From JAYPWI01 sp964629575 (GTDB lineage Bacteria; Actinomycetota; Acidimicrobiia; Acidimicrobiales; Poriferisodalaceae): DNA of 64,000 nt. Under the pieces are notes generated by a model. That model was not told the DNA's origin, searched no databases, and saw only the letters and a list, made by a program, of their open reading frames with translations. How positions within the stretch are numbered: position 1 is the first letter of the stretch; every line of letters begins with the position of its first letter. Location of the stretch: positions 1 to 64,000 of the forward strand of contig CAZVUM010000012.1 in NCBI GenBank assembly GCA_964629575.1. The letters are read 5' to 3'. Shown here in pieces: positions 9,119 through 17,038 of this stretch. Both the position numbers and the translations under genes were made by a program.

Positions 9119-11382
9119 ACAGGGGACGTGTCCGCCCGGGAGCAGGGTGGAGCCTGTTCGGTGCCGAGCTGCTGCTGACGTTGCTCATGGTGTCGGTGGT
9201 GATCACCATGCGGCGTCTCTTCGACTCGTGGGACTACCTGCCCACGCTCGTGACGGTGGCGCTCGCGAGCCACCTCATCGCGGCGATCACCCGGCGTCAA
9301 CGGTGGCCGCTCGGCGCATCGGCTGTGGTGTCGGCCATCGCCATGGTGATCGTGCTCGCCGTGCTCGTCTACCGGGACTCGCTCTTCGTGATTCTCCCCT
9401 CGTTCGAGACGTGGCGCCTGGCCGGCTCGGATCTGGCGGCGGCGTGGAGCGACTTCAGCGTCGTCAAGGCCCCCACCCCTGCGACGGACGGCTTCCTCGT
9501 CGCCGCGGGAATGGCCATCTGGACGCTCGCGCTCGCCGCAGACATCGCCGCGTTCCGCTTGCGGACGGCCATCGAAGCGCTGGCACCCGCGATCATCATC
9601 TTCGTCTTCACGAGCATTCTCGGCATCGACAGCCACCGCCTCGTCGCGTCGGCAGCCGTCGTGGCCTGTTCGATCCTGTTCACGCTGCTGCTCCGGATCG
9701 CCTATCCGCCCGAGCCGTCCATCCCAATCGCCGCGACCCGCGACCGACAAGCCGGCGCTCTGGCACGCGTCGGGGTGGGCATCAGCATCGCCGCGCTGGG
9801 CGTGGGGCTCGTGTTCGGGCCGGTGCTCCCCGGCGTCGACGCGGCGCCGGTGATCGACTTCAAGGAGCTCGACGGCGGCGGTTCGGGACCGCGGGTCACC
9901 CTGAGCCCGCTCGTCGATGCGCGCGGTCGCCTGGTGCAGCAGTCGGGTCGCGAGCTGTTCCGGGTGAGCGCAGACCAGCCCGCGTATTGGCGCATCTCGG
10001 GACTCGACCGGTTCAACGGAGCGGTCTGGGGTTCGGACCGTACCTACAGCGAGGCGACGGGGCGCCTCAACGATCCGGTGGACGACCAGGACTCGCTCAC
10101 CCAGCTGTTCACGATCACCGGCCTGTCCAGCATCTGGATGCCTGCAGCGTTCGAACCGGTCCGCTTTTCGGGCGACGGCATCATCTGGGACGACGAGTCA
10201 GCCACCCTCGTCCTCCAGCGAGGGCAGAGCGTCGAACCCGGGACGCAGTACCGGGTCACCTCCTCGCTGGCTGTCCCGACCCCCGAGGAGCTTCGCGCCG
10301 CGAGCGCCGTCGTCCCCATCGACATCCTCGAGAACTACACGGCCCTGCCTCTCGACTTCTCGGCCGATATTCGGCTCTTGGCCGACCAGCTGACCGTTGA
10401 TGCAGACACCACATACGACAAGGCACTCGCTCTCCAGAACTACTTCCTCGACAATTTCGTCTACACCCTCGACGTCGCCAGTGGGCACGACGGCAACCGC
10501 ATGGAGAACTTCCTGTTCGAGGACCGTCGCGGATACTGCGAGCAATTCGCTGGGACGTTCGCCGCCATGGCCCGATCGATCGGCATCCCGTCGAGGGTCG
10601 CGGTGGGTTTCACCCCTGGCGAGTTCATCGACGGCCAATACGTCGTGCGCGGCGAGCACTATCACGCATGGCCCGAGGTCTGGATCGATGGCCAGTGGGT
10701 CTACTTCGAGCCCACACCGGGCCGCGGCGCACCACGGGCACAGCAGTACACCGGCGTCCCGCAGCAGCAGGCCGTGCCCGGAGACCCCGAAGCTGCCCAA
10801 CTCGACGAGGGCTCGGGACTGATCCCGCAGCTTCCTCAGGAACCGGAGTTGGGCACGACCAGCGGTAACCCCACCATCGGTGACGAACTGGCCCTCGACC
10901 AGCAACCCTCGAGCGGTGGAACGGTCGCCCCCTGGGTGACCCGTTCGCTGCTGGTTCTTCTGGTGCTCGCTGCGATCGGTGGCCTGTGGGTGTTCGCAGT
11001 GCCCTTCCTCAACCGCCTGCGGCGGAACCGTCGCCGCGATCGCGCGGGAGCCGACACCCGTGCCGCGGTCGCTGCGAGTTGGTCGGACCTCACCGAGAGC
11101 CTCTTCCTCGCCGGTCACCCGGCTCGCCCCGACGAGACACACCACGAGTTCGTGGCCCGAGTCGCCCGGCGGGGTCAGCTGGACGCAGCCCGTCTCGACC
11201 AGATCGCTGTCGCTGCGGACCAGGCCCGCTACGGCGACGTCGCCCCGGCGAGCGAGGTGGTGGGGACCACTCGCACTCTGGTGAACGAAGTCGAGCGACA
11301 ACTCGAGACCGGCATCACCTGGCAGGAGCGGATCAGGCGTCGCGCCGATCCACGCACTCTGGCGAGTACGACGAGCTCCTGA
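9115..11382 (+). CDS. Membrane-anchored transglutaminase-like protein (TgpA type)
   Basis: A 755-residue protein. About six membrane helices form a DUF3488-like N-terminal domain (residues 15-250), followed by an extracytoplasmic transglutaminase core and one further helix near 607-630 leading into a cytoplasmic C-terminal segment of DUF4129 type. The catalytic Cys is in RRGYCEQFAGTFAAMARSIG (about residue 475), and the His/Asp pair is in HYHAWPEVWIDGQW. The family pairs with MoxR and DUF58. Substrates are unknown, but protein modification or proteolysis at the cell surface is likely. The ATG overlaps the DUF58 stop (ATGA). Confidence 0.92.
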   Translation: MNRGRVRPGAGWSLFGAELLLTLLMVSVVITMRRLFDSWDYLPTLVTVALASHLIAAITRRQRWPLGASAVVSAIAMVIVLAVLVYRDSLFVILPSFETWRLAGSDLAAAWSDFSVVKAPTPATDGFLVAAGMAIWTLALAADIAAFRLRTAIEALAPAIIIFVFTSILGIDSHRLVASAAVVACSILFTLLLRIAYPPEPSIPIAATRDRQAGALARVGVGISIAALGVGLVFGPVLPGVDAAPVIDFKELDGGGSGPRVTLSPLVDARGRLVQQSGRELFRVSADQPAYWRISGLDRFNGAVWGSDRTYSEATGRLNDPVDDQDSLTQLFTITGLSSIWMPAAFEPVRFSGDGIIWDDESATLVLQRGQSVEPGTQYRVTSSLAVPTPEELRAASAVVPIDILENYTALPLDFSADIRLLADQLTVDADTTYDKALALQNYFLDNFVYTLDVASGHDGNRMENFLFEDRRGYCEQFAGTFAAMARSIGIPSRVAVGFTPGEFIDGQYVVRGEHYHAWPEVWIDGQWVYFEPTPGRGAPRAQQYTGVPQQQAVPGDPEAAQLDEGSGLIPQLPQEPELGTTSGNPTIGDELALDQQPSSGGTVAPWVTRSLLVLLVLAAIGGLWVFAVPFLNRLRRNRRRDRAGADTRAAVAASWSDLTESLFLAGHPARPDETHHEFVARVARRGQLDAARLDQIAVAADQARYGDVAPASEVVGTTRTLVNEVERQLETGITWQERIRRRADPRTLASTTSS

Positions 11383-11397
11383 CCGGGCTCTGGCCGC

Positions 11398-12734
11398 TCA
11401 GGCCACGGTCGTCGTCGTACTCGTTGTAGGCGGCACAGTCGTTGTAGGCGGCACAGTCGTTGTAGGCGGCACAGTCGTTGTAGGCGGNNNNNNNNNNNNN
11501 NNNNNNNNNNNNNNNNNNNNNNNNNNNNNNNNNNNNNNNNNNNNNNNNNNNNNNNNNNNNNNNNNNNNNNNNNNNNNNNNNNNNNNNGCACAGTCGTTGT
11601 AGGCGGCACAGTCGTTGTAGGCGGCACAGTCGTTGTAGGCGGCACAGTCGTTGTAGGCGGAACCGTGGTGGTCGGCTCGGGCACTGTTGTGGTCGGCGGC
11701 ACCATCGGGAGGCCGTCGACCCACGAGTGGCCGGAACCACCCACCCAGTTGCCTTCGCTGTCGACGATGTAGGCGGTGTACTTCGCGCTGGCGGAGGGCG
11801 CTGACTCATCGACGTAGCGGATGTCGGGCCAGGGGCGTCCCGGCATGGTGCGCGAGGAGTAGGTCCAGATCGGAACGCCGTCGCGCTTGAGGACGTAGTA
11901 CCCGAAGTCCTCACACTCGCTGATGCCGAACTCACAGACAACCGCCGTAGTTTCCGAGACCCGCCCGCACCACAGGCCGATGCTCTCCCACGGCTTCTCG
12001 TCCGTCTCGCTGTCCTTGTCGCCGTCACCGTGCTCTGTGTCCTTCTTGGGCTCGGTCACCGCGGGCTCCTTCTTCTCGCCCTCGTCGGTTTCCTTGCCAT
12101 CGCCGCTGTCTTCGCCGTCCTGTGTGTCCTTCTCGGGCTCAGTGGTCGTCGGCGGCACGAAGGGGTCGACGAACGTGGAGTTGGTCGAGCCGATCACCAG
12201 GCCGTAGGCGTCCACGAGCTGAATGGCGTACAGCGACCCCGCTGGATCGGGCTCCAGGTCGTACCAAACAGCGGCCCCGACCTGGTGCTCGTCGCGAATG
12301 CGGTCCACGATCACGCCGTTGCGCAGCACGACGTAGGCGTGGCCGTCGTCGGTGAGCAAGCGCGTGTACTCACACGCCGCCTTCACACCACCCCCGTCGA
12401 GATCGACCCGCTCGCATTGGATGGCCATGCTGATCGTCGAGCGCGGAACCGACGTCGTCGGCGCAGCGGGCGGCGGTGTCGCGGGCCCGCCGGTCGTCGG
12501 GGGCGCTCCTGATGGCGCCGATGTGAGCGTCACTGCATGGTCGCCGACATCGACACCACCCGCGGACGCCGCCGCCACGATCTCGACCTCGGTCGCCCCG
12601 GCGTCAGTGATCTCGTTGACGACCGGTACACCCACGGCGATGGTCCCTGCACTTGCGACTGCAACCACCGCGACCTTCGCCGGAGCCGAAGCTACGAGCG
12701 CGGACACGAAAGCTGGAATTCCCCCCTGAAACAT
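11398..12734 (-). CDS. Surface-exposed Thr/Pro-repeat protein with two related beta domains (contains assembly gap)
   Basis: The N-terminus (FQGGIPAFVSALVASAPAKV onward) has one hydrophobic helix (about 10-40), so a membrane anchor is likely. Two sequence-related modules follow (CERVDLDG...YVVLRNGV and WCGRVSETT...YYVLKRDGV), each with Cys residues and an 'A-x-Y-x-A/I-x-x-V-D' end resembling fibronectin-III strands. A very acidic Lys/Glu/Asp linker separates them. The C-terminus is PPTTTV repeats encoded by an 18-bp unit and interrupted by 100 N (11488-11587). The repeat frame continues past the gap to TSTTTTVA and a stop at 11398, provided the real gap length is 2 mod 3. Function unknown; convergent with the transglutaminase gene 15 bases away. 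Confidence 0.7.
11434..11660 (-). repeat. 18-bp tandem repeat encoding PPTTTV, spanning a scaffold gap
   Basis: Perfect 18-bp units (plus strand CACAGTCGTTGTAGGCGG) occupy 11434-11487 (three copies) and 11589-11660 (four copies), with 11488-11587 unresolved. The left side ends on a full unit and the right side begins with one extra G, so the missing sequence should be 17 mod 18 bases. That equals 2 mod 3, the length needed to keep the protein frame. The true copy number is unknown. Confidence 0.9.
11488..11587. other. Scaffold gap (100 N)
   Basis: Exactly 100 N in a row, a conventional placeholder of unknown true length. It falls inside the PPTTTV-coding repeat, explaining why assembly failed here. 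Confidence 0.98.
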
Positions 12735-12784
12735 GGGAGAGGGTTTCGACAGCTCAGGCCCTGCGGTTGAGCGAAATGCTGGAG

Positions 12785-13174
12785 TCAGTCCTCGTCGCGC
12801 TTGAAACGCTTACGCAAACGGTCGCCAAAGCCGCCGAGGCCTGCGTTCTCGGCTGTCTTGCTCTGACGGTTGCGGACCGATCCGGTGACCTTCTCGAGGC
12901 CGACGCGCCCCATCTTGCGCAGGTTGCGCTCGATCACCACGGTGCTGACGAACATCACCAAGAACGCAGCGAAGGCCAGGGCGAAATGCACCTGCAGAGC
13001 AGCGATCATTCCGATCAGGCCGAGCACCCCGAGCAGCACCGCCCACTTGATGTTGCGCAGGGCGTGGCGATACAGCGTGGTCTCACCGACCTCACGAGCG
13101 AACTCGGGGTCGCTGTCGTAGAACTCCTTCTCGATCTCGAGAAGAATCCGCTGTTCGTCGTCAGAGAGCGGCAC
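12785..13174 (-). CDS. DUF3040 family membrane protein
   Basis: A 129-residue protein opening with the family signature MPLSDDEQRILLEIEKEF, followed by two adjacent membrane helices (about 44-62 and 66-83) and a basic cytoplasmic tail ending GFGDRLRKRFKRDED. DUF3040 proteins are small actinobacterial membrane proteins often found near dinB or the division cluster; their function is unknown. The GTG start at 13174 has GGAG a few bases upstream. Its upstream neighbour dinB is on the same strand, ending 104 bases away, so it may have its own promoter in that gap. Confidence 0.9.
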   Translation of the reverse strand: MPLSDDEQRILLEIEKEFYDSDPEFAREVGETTLYRHALRNIKWAVLLGVLGLIGMIAALQVHFALAFAAFLVMFVSTVVIERNLRKMGRVGLEKVTGSVRNRQSKTAENAGLGGFGDRLRKRFKRDED

Positions 13175-13278
13175 GCTCCAACTCCATCTCGGTCTTAGGC
13201 CAGTCTAGGACCATCACCAGGGCTGCGCGGCGTCACGGGTGCCCTTTCGACGTTCCCGACGGCACAAATGAGACGAAA

Positions 13279-14550
13279 TCAAGGCCCCCAGCGTCTCTGG
13301 CCGGGCCGACCGGCCCGTCGGGTGCTGGCGCCCGGCGCGATGGCGTTGTCGCCGAAGCGTTCGCGGATCTCATCGAGCGCCGAGCTCACCTCCCGCCAGG
13401 GACGATCGTCGGCCGCCTGGCCCGGGTCGTCGACGAGAGCCAACTGGCGAGGCCGCGGCGAATCGAGTCCCGTGACGCCCACGCCGAGCAACCGCACCCC
13501 GTCGACGAAGTCCACGCGGTCGAGCAGTCCGGTCGCGGTGCGGGCGATCTCCGCAGCGGTGTCTGTGCCATGCTCGAGGGTTAAGGAGCGCGTACGGAGC
13601 CGGAGCTCGGGATCGCGGATCTTGAGCTGCACCGTTCGCCCCTCCAGGCCGGCGCGACGCAGCCGGGTGCCGACGGCGTCGGCGAGCCGGAGGATCTCGG
13701 ACACGAGCTCGCTGCGGTCCGAGACGTCCACCTCGAAGGTCTCCTCGTGGCTGATCGACTTCACCTCTCGCTCGGGCTCCACCGGTCGCTCGTCCACGCC
13801 GTTCGACAACGCGGCGAGGTGGCGCCCGTGGGAGTTTCCGAGCGCAGCGACCAGCGCGTCTGCGGGGACGCGCGCCAGATCGCCGACTGTGGCCACACCC
13901 ATCCCATCGAGCTTGGCCAGTGTCGCTGCCCCCACACCCCACAGCGCCCGCACGGGATGTGCGTGGAGGAAACGGAGCTGCTCGGCTCGAGGGACGACCT
14001 TCACGCCCAGGCCCGGCCGCACCTCGGTTGGAGTGGGGATCGGCTTGGCCGCGACGGAGGCGAGCTTGGCGAACAGCTTGGAGGATGCGACGCCGACGGA
14101 GCAGTCGAGCCCGACGAGATCGGCGATGTCGTGACGGATCCTCCAGGCGATCTGCTCGCTCGAGCCGAACAGCCGGTGCGCACCTCCGACGTCGAGGAAC
14201 GCTTCGTCGAGCGCGATCGGCTCGACCAAGGGCGTGACGGACGCGAAGACCTCGTGGACCGCTGATGACACCGCCCCGTAGTTGGAGAAGTCGGCGTCGA
14301 CGAAAACCGCCTCGGGGCAGAGTTGCCTGGCACGCATCGACGGCATTGCCGAACGGATCCCGCGTTGCCGAGCTTCGTAGCTCGCCGATGCGACGACGCC
14401 ACGGTCAGACGATCCGCCGACCACGACGGGCCGTCCGACCAGGGAGGGATCTCGCTGGCGCTCGACCTCCACGTAGAACGCGTCCATGTCGACGTGCAGG
14501 ATCGGCAGGTCGCCGCTGGACCGGCCGAGCGAGCCACCCGCCGCAGCCAT
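13279..14550 (-). CDS. dinB: DNA polymerase IV (Y-family)
   Basis: A 423-residue translesion polymerase. The palm opens with ILHVDMDAFYVEVE (catalytic Asp pair, about 18-31), followed by the fingers motif ASYEARQRGIRSAMPS, then the second metal site in ALDEAFLDVGG. The VGVASSKLFAKLAS and helix-hairpin-helix (RALWGVGAATLAKLDGMGV) regions follow, and the little-finger domain begins with KSISHEETF. It bypasses replication blocks at low fidelity. The ATG lies 3 bases downstream of the Nudix stop, suggesting coexpression with a nucleotide-cleaning enzyme. No GAAC-N4-GTTC SOS box was found immediately upstream of the pair. The C-terminus lacks an obvious QLxLF clamp motif. Confidence 0.95.
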   Translation of the reverse strand: MAAAGGSLGRSSGDLPILHVDMDAFYVEVERQRDPSLVGRPVVVGGSSDRGVVASASYEARQRGIRSAMPSMRARQLCPEAVFVDADFSNYGAVSSAVHEVFASVTPLVEPIALDEAFLDVGGAHRLFGSSEQIAWRIRHDIADLVGLDCSVGVASSKLFAKLASVAAKPIPTPTEVRPGLGVKVVPRAEQLRFLHAHPVRALWGVGAATLAKLDGMGVATVGDLARVPADALVAALGNSHGRHLAALSNGVDERPVEPEREVKSISHEETFEVDVSDRSELVSEILRLADAVGTRLRRAGLEGRTVQLKIRDPELRLRTRSLTLEHGTDTAAEIARTATGLLDRVDFVDGVRLLGVGVTGLDSPRPRQLALVDDPGQAADDRPWREVSSALDEIRERFGDNAIAPGASTRRAGRPGQRRWGP

Positions 14551-14553
14551 CGA

Positions 14554-15039
14554 TCAGTGGCGTTCGACGCGCAGCTCGGCGAGCCTGTCGCCGTAGATCG
14601 TGTAGCGGAACTCGTGACCCCAGTCGACAGACCCGTCGAGATACTCGAGGAGAGGCTGACGAAGCCAGTCCTGGTGCCCGTCGAGCAGCCCGTGGAGATC
14701 GGCTCGGTCGACCCACTGGGCGTCGATCACGATGCCGTCGGGATCGTCGATCGCGATCTCGCCCGCGTGGCCGGTTGCGACGTGCACTTCGACCGTCAGA
14801 ACCCATTCCATGTCCGGAGCGTCAGCGACCACCGTGTAGGCCGGGCCGTTCCAGCCGGTGACGGCCAGCCCCGTCTCCTCGACGACCTCGCGGGTCAGGC
14901 CCTCGACGAAGGTCTCGCCGTCGTCGATGACCCCGCCCGGCGTGCTCCAGTCCATCCGGCCGCCTTTGCGGCGGTTGTGCACCATGAGCACGGCCCCATC
15001 CGCCTCGATGATGCCGCCTCCGACCGACCATGCTCGCAC
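14554..15039 (-). CDS. Nudix hydrolase
   Basis: A 161-residue Nudix protein. The Nudix box is complete: Gly, five residues, Glu, seven residues, then REVVEETGL, starting in TPGGVIDDGETFVEG. This motif binds the Mg2+ used to cleave nucleoside diphosphate linked to another moiety. The N-terminus SVGGGIIEADGAVLMVHNRR is typical of stand-alone MutT/ADP-ribose-type members, but the substrate cannot be read from sequence. It starts with GTG at 15039 and is followed after 3 bases by dinB, a pairing that would fit sanitising damaged nucleotides. Confidence 0.9.
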   Translation of the reverse strand: MRAWSVGGGIIEADGAVLMVHNRRKGGRMDWSTPGGVIDDGETFVEGLTREVVEETGLAVTGWNGPAYTVVADAPDMEWVLTVEVHVATGHAGEIAIDDPDGIVIDAQWVDRADLHGLLDGHQDWLRQPLLEYLDGSVDWGHEFRYTIYGDRLAELRVERH

Positions 15040-15100
15040 CCGTGCATTCTGCCAGTCGCGGCGAGGTGTCGCTGCCGTTCCGCGGATCTAGCATTGCCCG

Positions 15101-15525
15101 GTGATGGCCGCCGATCCGCCCCCCTCCTCGAGCGACCCTGAGCCCTNNNNNNNNNNNNNNNNNNNNNNNNNNNNNNNNNNNNNNNNNNNNNNNNNNNNNN
15201 NNNNNNNNNNNNNNNNNNNNNNNNNNNNNNNNNNNNNNNNNNNNNNAGCGACATTGTGCTGACGGAGTTTGCAGCCCCGACGGCTCTGCCGTCGACGCTG
15301 GCCCGCGCCCTCGCGTTCTCCTCGATCATCGTGGCCGCCGGGTGCGGCGGGATCATGGGGTTCGCAATCGTCGATCTCTCGTGCCCCGACGGGTGCCAGC
15401 CGCTCGCCTTGCTCGGTGGGATCGGCGGCGCGCTGGTCACATCGGTCGGCACTGCGATCATCGCTGTGCTCGTCCTGCGTGCGATGGCCGAGTGGGAGGA
15501 CCAGGCGTCGGTGCGGGCCCGGTGA
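15101..15525 (+). CDS. Small two-helix membrane protein (contains assembly gap)
   Basis: The visible C-terminal part (from about 15247) has two hydrophobic helices (ARALAFSSIIVAAGCGGIMG and LGGIGGALVTSVGTAIIAVL) around a CPDGC-containing loop, then the polar tail RAMAEWEDQASVRAR. The likely start is GTG 15101 or ATG 15104, giving a proline/serine/acidic N-terminus (MAADPPPSSSDPEP) that runs into the 100-N gap; the frames on either side agree only if the real gap is 2 mod 3 long. Its TGA overlaps the GTG of the next gene (GTGA). No family recognised. Confidence 0.6.
15147..15246. other. Scaffold gap (100 N)
   Basis: Exactly 100 N, a placeholder of unknown true length, inside the N-terminal coding part of the small membrane protein gene. 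Flanking sequence shows no obvious repeat, unlike the other two gaps in the window. Confidence 0.97.
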
Positions 15526-16331
15526 CCGATTGGCCATCGCCAGCACCCACCGGCGAGCTCCTCGACGAGTTGCTCGGGCTGGCGATCGAGCTCGCCGAAG
15601 CCGCCGCGAATCGTCACCTCGCCGGTGGAGTCGGCGACATCGCCACCAAGTCGAGCCACTCCGATCCCGTCACCGCGGTCGACCGGGACAGCGAGAACCT
15701 GATCGTCGATGCCTTGGCAACACGCCGGCCCGACGACGGACTGCTCGGCGAGGAGGGTTCGGAGCGTGGGGGAACGACCGGCTTGCGCTGGGTCATCGAT
15801 CCGCTCGACGGCACCGTGAACTACGTGTACGGCTTTCCGAGCCATGCCGTGTCGATCGCCGTGGAGCACGAGGGTGCACCTGTCGTCGCGGTCGTTCACG
15901 ACACGGCTCTCGGCGACGTCTACAGCGCGCGGCGGGGCGGCGGCGCCCACCGCAACGGCGAACCCATCGGCGTGTCGGCGGCCGACGTGCTTGCCACGAC
16001 CCTTCTGGGGACCGGCTTCGGCTACGACGCCGACCAGCGCCGCAGGCAAGGAGCTGTTCTCGCCCAGCTGCTCCCCCAGGTGCGCGACGTCAGACGTGCG
16101 GGGAGCTGCGCCGTCGACCTCGCCTGGACAGCGATGGGACGGCTCGATGCCTTCTACGAGACAGGCCCCAATCGCTGGGACGTCTCGGCGGGCCTGCTGT
16201 TGGTCCGAGAGGCCGGAGGCGTCGCGACATTCGACGACGACGCGCACCGCATCATCGCCGCGCCACCGCGGCTCTGGAATGCCCTGACCGATGCTGTCGA
16301 GGCCGCCGAGCAGGCTGTGCGCGACGGGTGA
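15522..16331 (+). CDS. Inositol monophosphatase family protein
   Basis: A 269-residue member of the Mg2+-dependent, Li+-sensitive phosphatase superfamily. The metal site is visible: SDPVTAVDRDSE, LLGEEGS, WVIDPLDGTVNYVYGFP and, near the C-terminus, NRWDVSAGLLLVREAGG. These residues bind the metal ions that activate water against myo-inositol-1-phosphate or a related sugar phosphate such as histidinol phosphate or fructose-1,6-bisphosphate. The RAGSCAVDLAWTAMGRLDAF segment is typical of IMPases. Actinobacteria use inositol for phosphatidylinositol mannosides, which fits the PimB'-like gene elsewhere in the window. GTG start overlaps the preceding stop. Confidence 0.92.
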   Translation: MTDWPSPAPTGELLDELLGLAIELAEAAANRHLAGGVGDIATKSSHSDPVTAVDRDSENLIVDALATRRPDDGLLGEEGSERGGTTGLRWVIDPLDGTVNYVYGFPSHAVSIAVEHEGAPVVAVVHDTALGDVYSARRGGGAHRNGEPIGVSAADVLATTLLGTGFGYDADQRRRQGAVLAQLLPQVRDVRRAGSCAVDLAWTAMGRLDAFYETGPNRWDVSAGLLLVREAGGVATFDDDAHRIIAAPPRLWNALTDAVEAAEQAVRDG

Positions 16332-16356
16332 GGGTCACATCGGCCAGAATGGTGCG

Positions 16357-17037
16357 GTGAGCATTCGAATTCTCGCGGTGGAGGACGACGAGCGCATCCG
16401 CACGGCCGTGCGTTTCGCCCTCGAAGACGAAGGCTGGGAGGTCACCGAGGCCGACTCAGGCGAGGCGGCACTCGAGGCGTTCGGTAGCGGCGACACCGAC
16501 GTGGTCCTGATCGACATCATGCTGCCGGGGATCGACGGCTTCGAGCTGTGCCGGTCGATCCGTCGAGCCAGCGACGTTCCGATCGTGATGGTGACCGCAC
16601 GCGATGACACGCACGACATCGTCGCCGGGCTCGAAGCCGGAGCCGACGACTACCTGACGAAGCCGTTCGCGCCCAAGGAGTTGTCGGCGCGGATCCGGGC
16701 GCTGTTGCGGCGGGCCCGCTCCAACTCCCCCGACGAGGGGAGCCGCGTCGTCGGAGATCTCGAGATCATCGCCGACGAGGGCGTCGTCAGAAAGAACGGC
16801 GACGAAATCCACCTCACCAAGACGGAGTTCCATCTGCTGTGCGAGCTCGCCTCCAACCCTGGCAAGGTCCTCAGCCGGGAGCACCTCCTCGAGAAGGTCT
16901 GGGGCTACGGGTATTTCGGGGACGGTCGCCTGGTGGATGTTCACGTTCGTCGGCTCCGAACCAAGGTGGAGTCCGATCCGGCCCACCCGCGGTACGTCGT
17001 GACGGTGCGCGGCATGGGCTACAAGCTGCAGAGTTGA
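16357..17037 (+). CDS. mtrA: OmpR-type response regulator (MtrA-like)
   Basis: A 226-residue two-component regulator. The receiver domain (1-120) has the acidic pocket VEDDE, the phosphoacceptor Asp53 in LIDIMLPGIDG, the conserved Thr in MVTARDD and Lys in LTKPFAPKEL. The C-terminal winged helix (about 130-226) contains LTKTEFHLLCELASNPGKVL and ends VVTVRGMGYKLQS. The gene is followed at once by a sensor kinase and a GerMN lipoprotein, the MtrA-MtrB-LpqB order that controls cell-wall and division functions in actinobacteria. The GTG start at 16357 lies 25 bases after the IMPase stop. MtrA identity rests mainly on context. Confidence 0.88.
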   Translation: MSIRILAVEDDERIRTAVRFALEDEGWEVTEADSGEAALEAFGSGDTDVVLIDIMLPGIDGFELCRSIRRASDVPIVMVTARDDTHDIVAGLEAGADDYLTKPFAPKELSARIRALLRRARSNSPDEGSRVVGDLEIIADEGVVRKNGDEIHLTKTEFHLLCELASNPGKVLSREHLLEKVWGYGYFGDGRLVDVHVRRLRTKVESDPAHPRYVVTVRGMGYKLQS

Positions 17038-17038
17038 C

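Noticed and set aside
10198..11301. 367-codon minus-strand open frame opposite the transglutaminase gene
   Set aside because: Low-complexity translation, and the plus strand encodes a complete transglutaminase with catalytic residues.
11434..11660. CRISPR-like direct repeats
   Set aside because: Contiguous 18-bp coding repeats (PPTTTV) without spacers.
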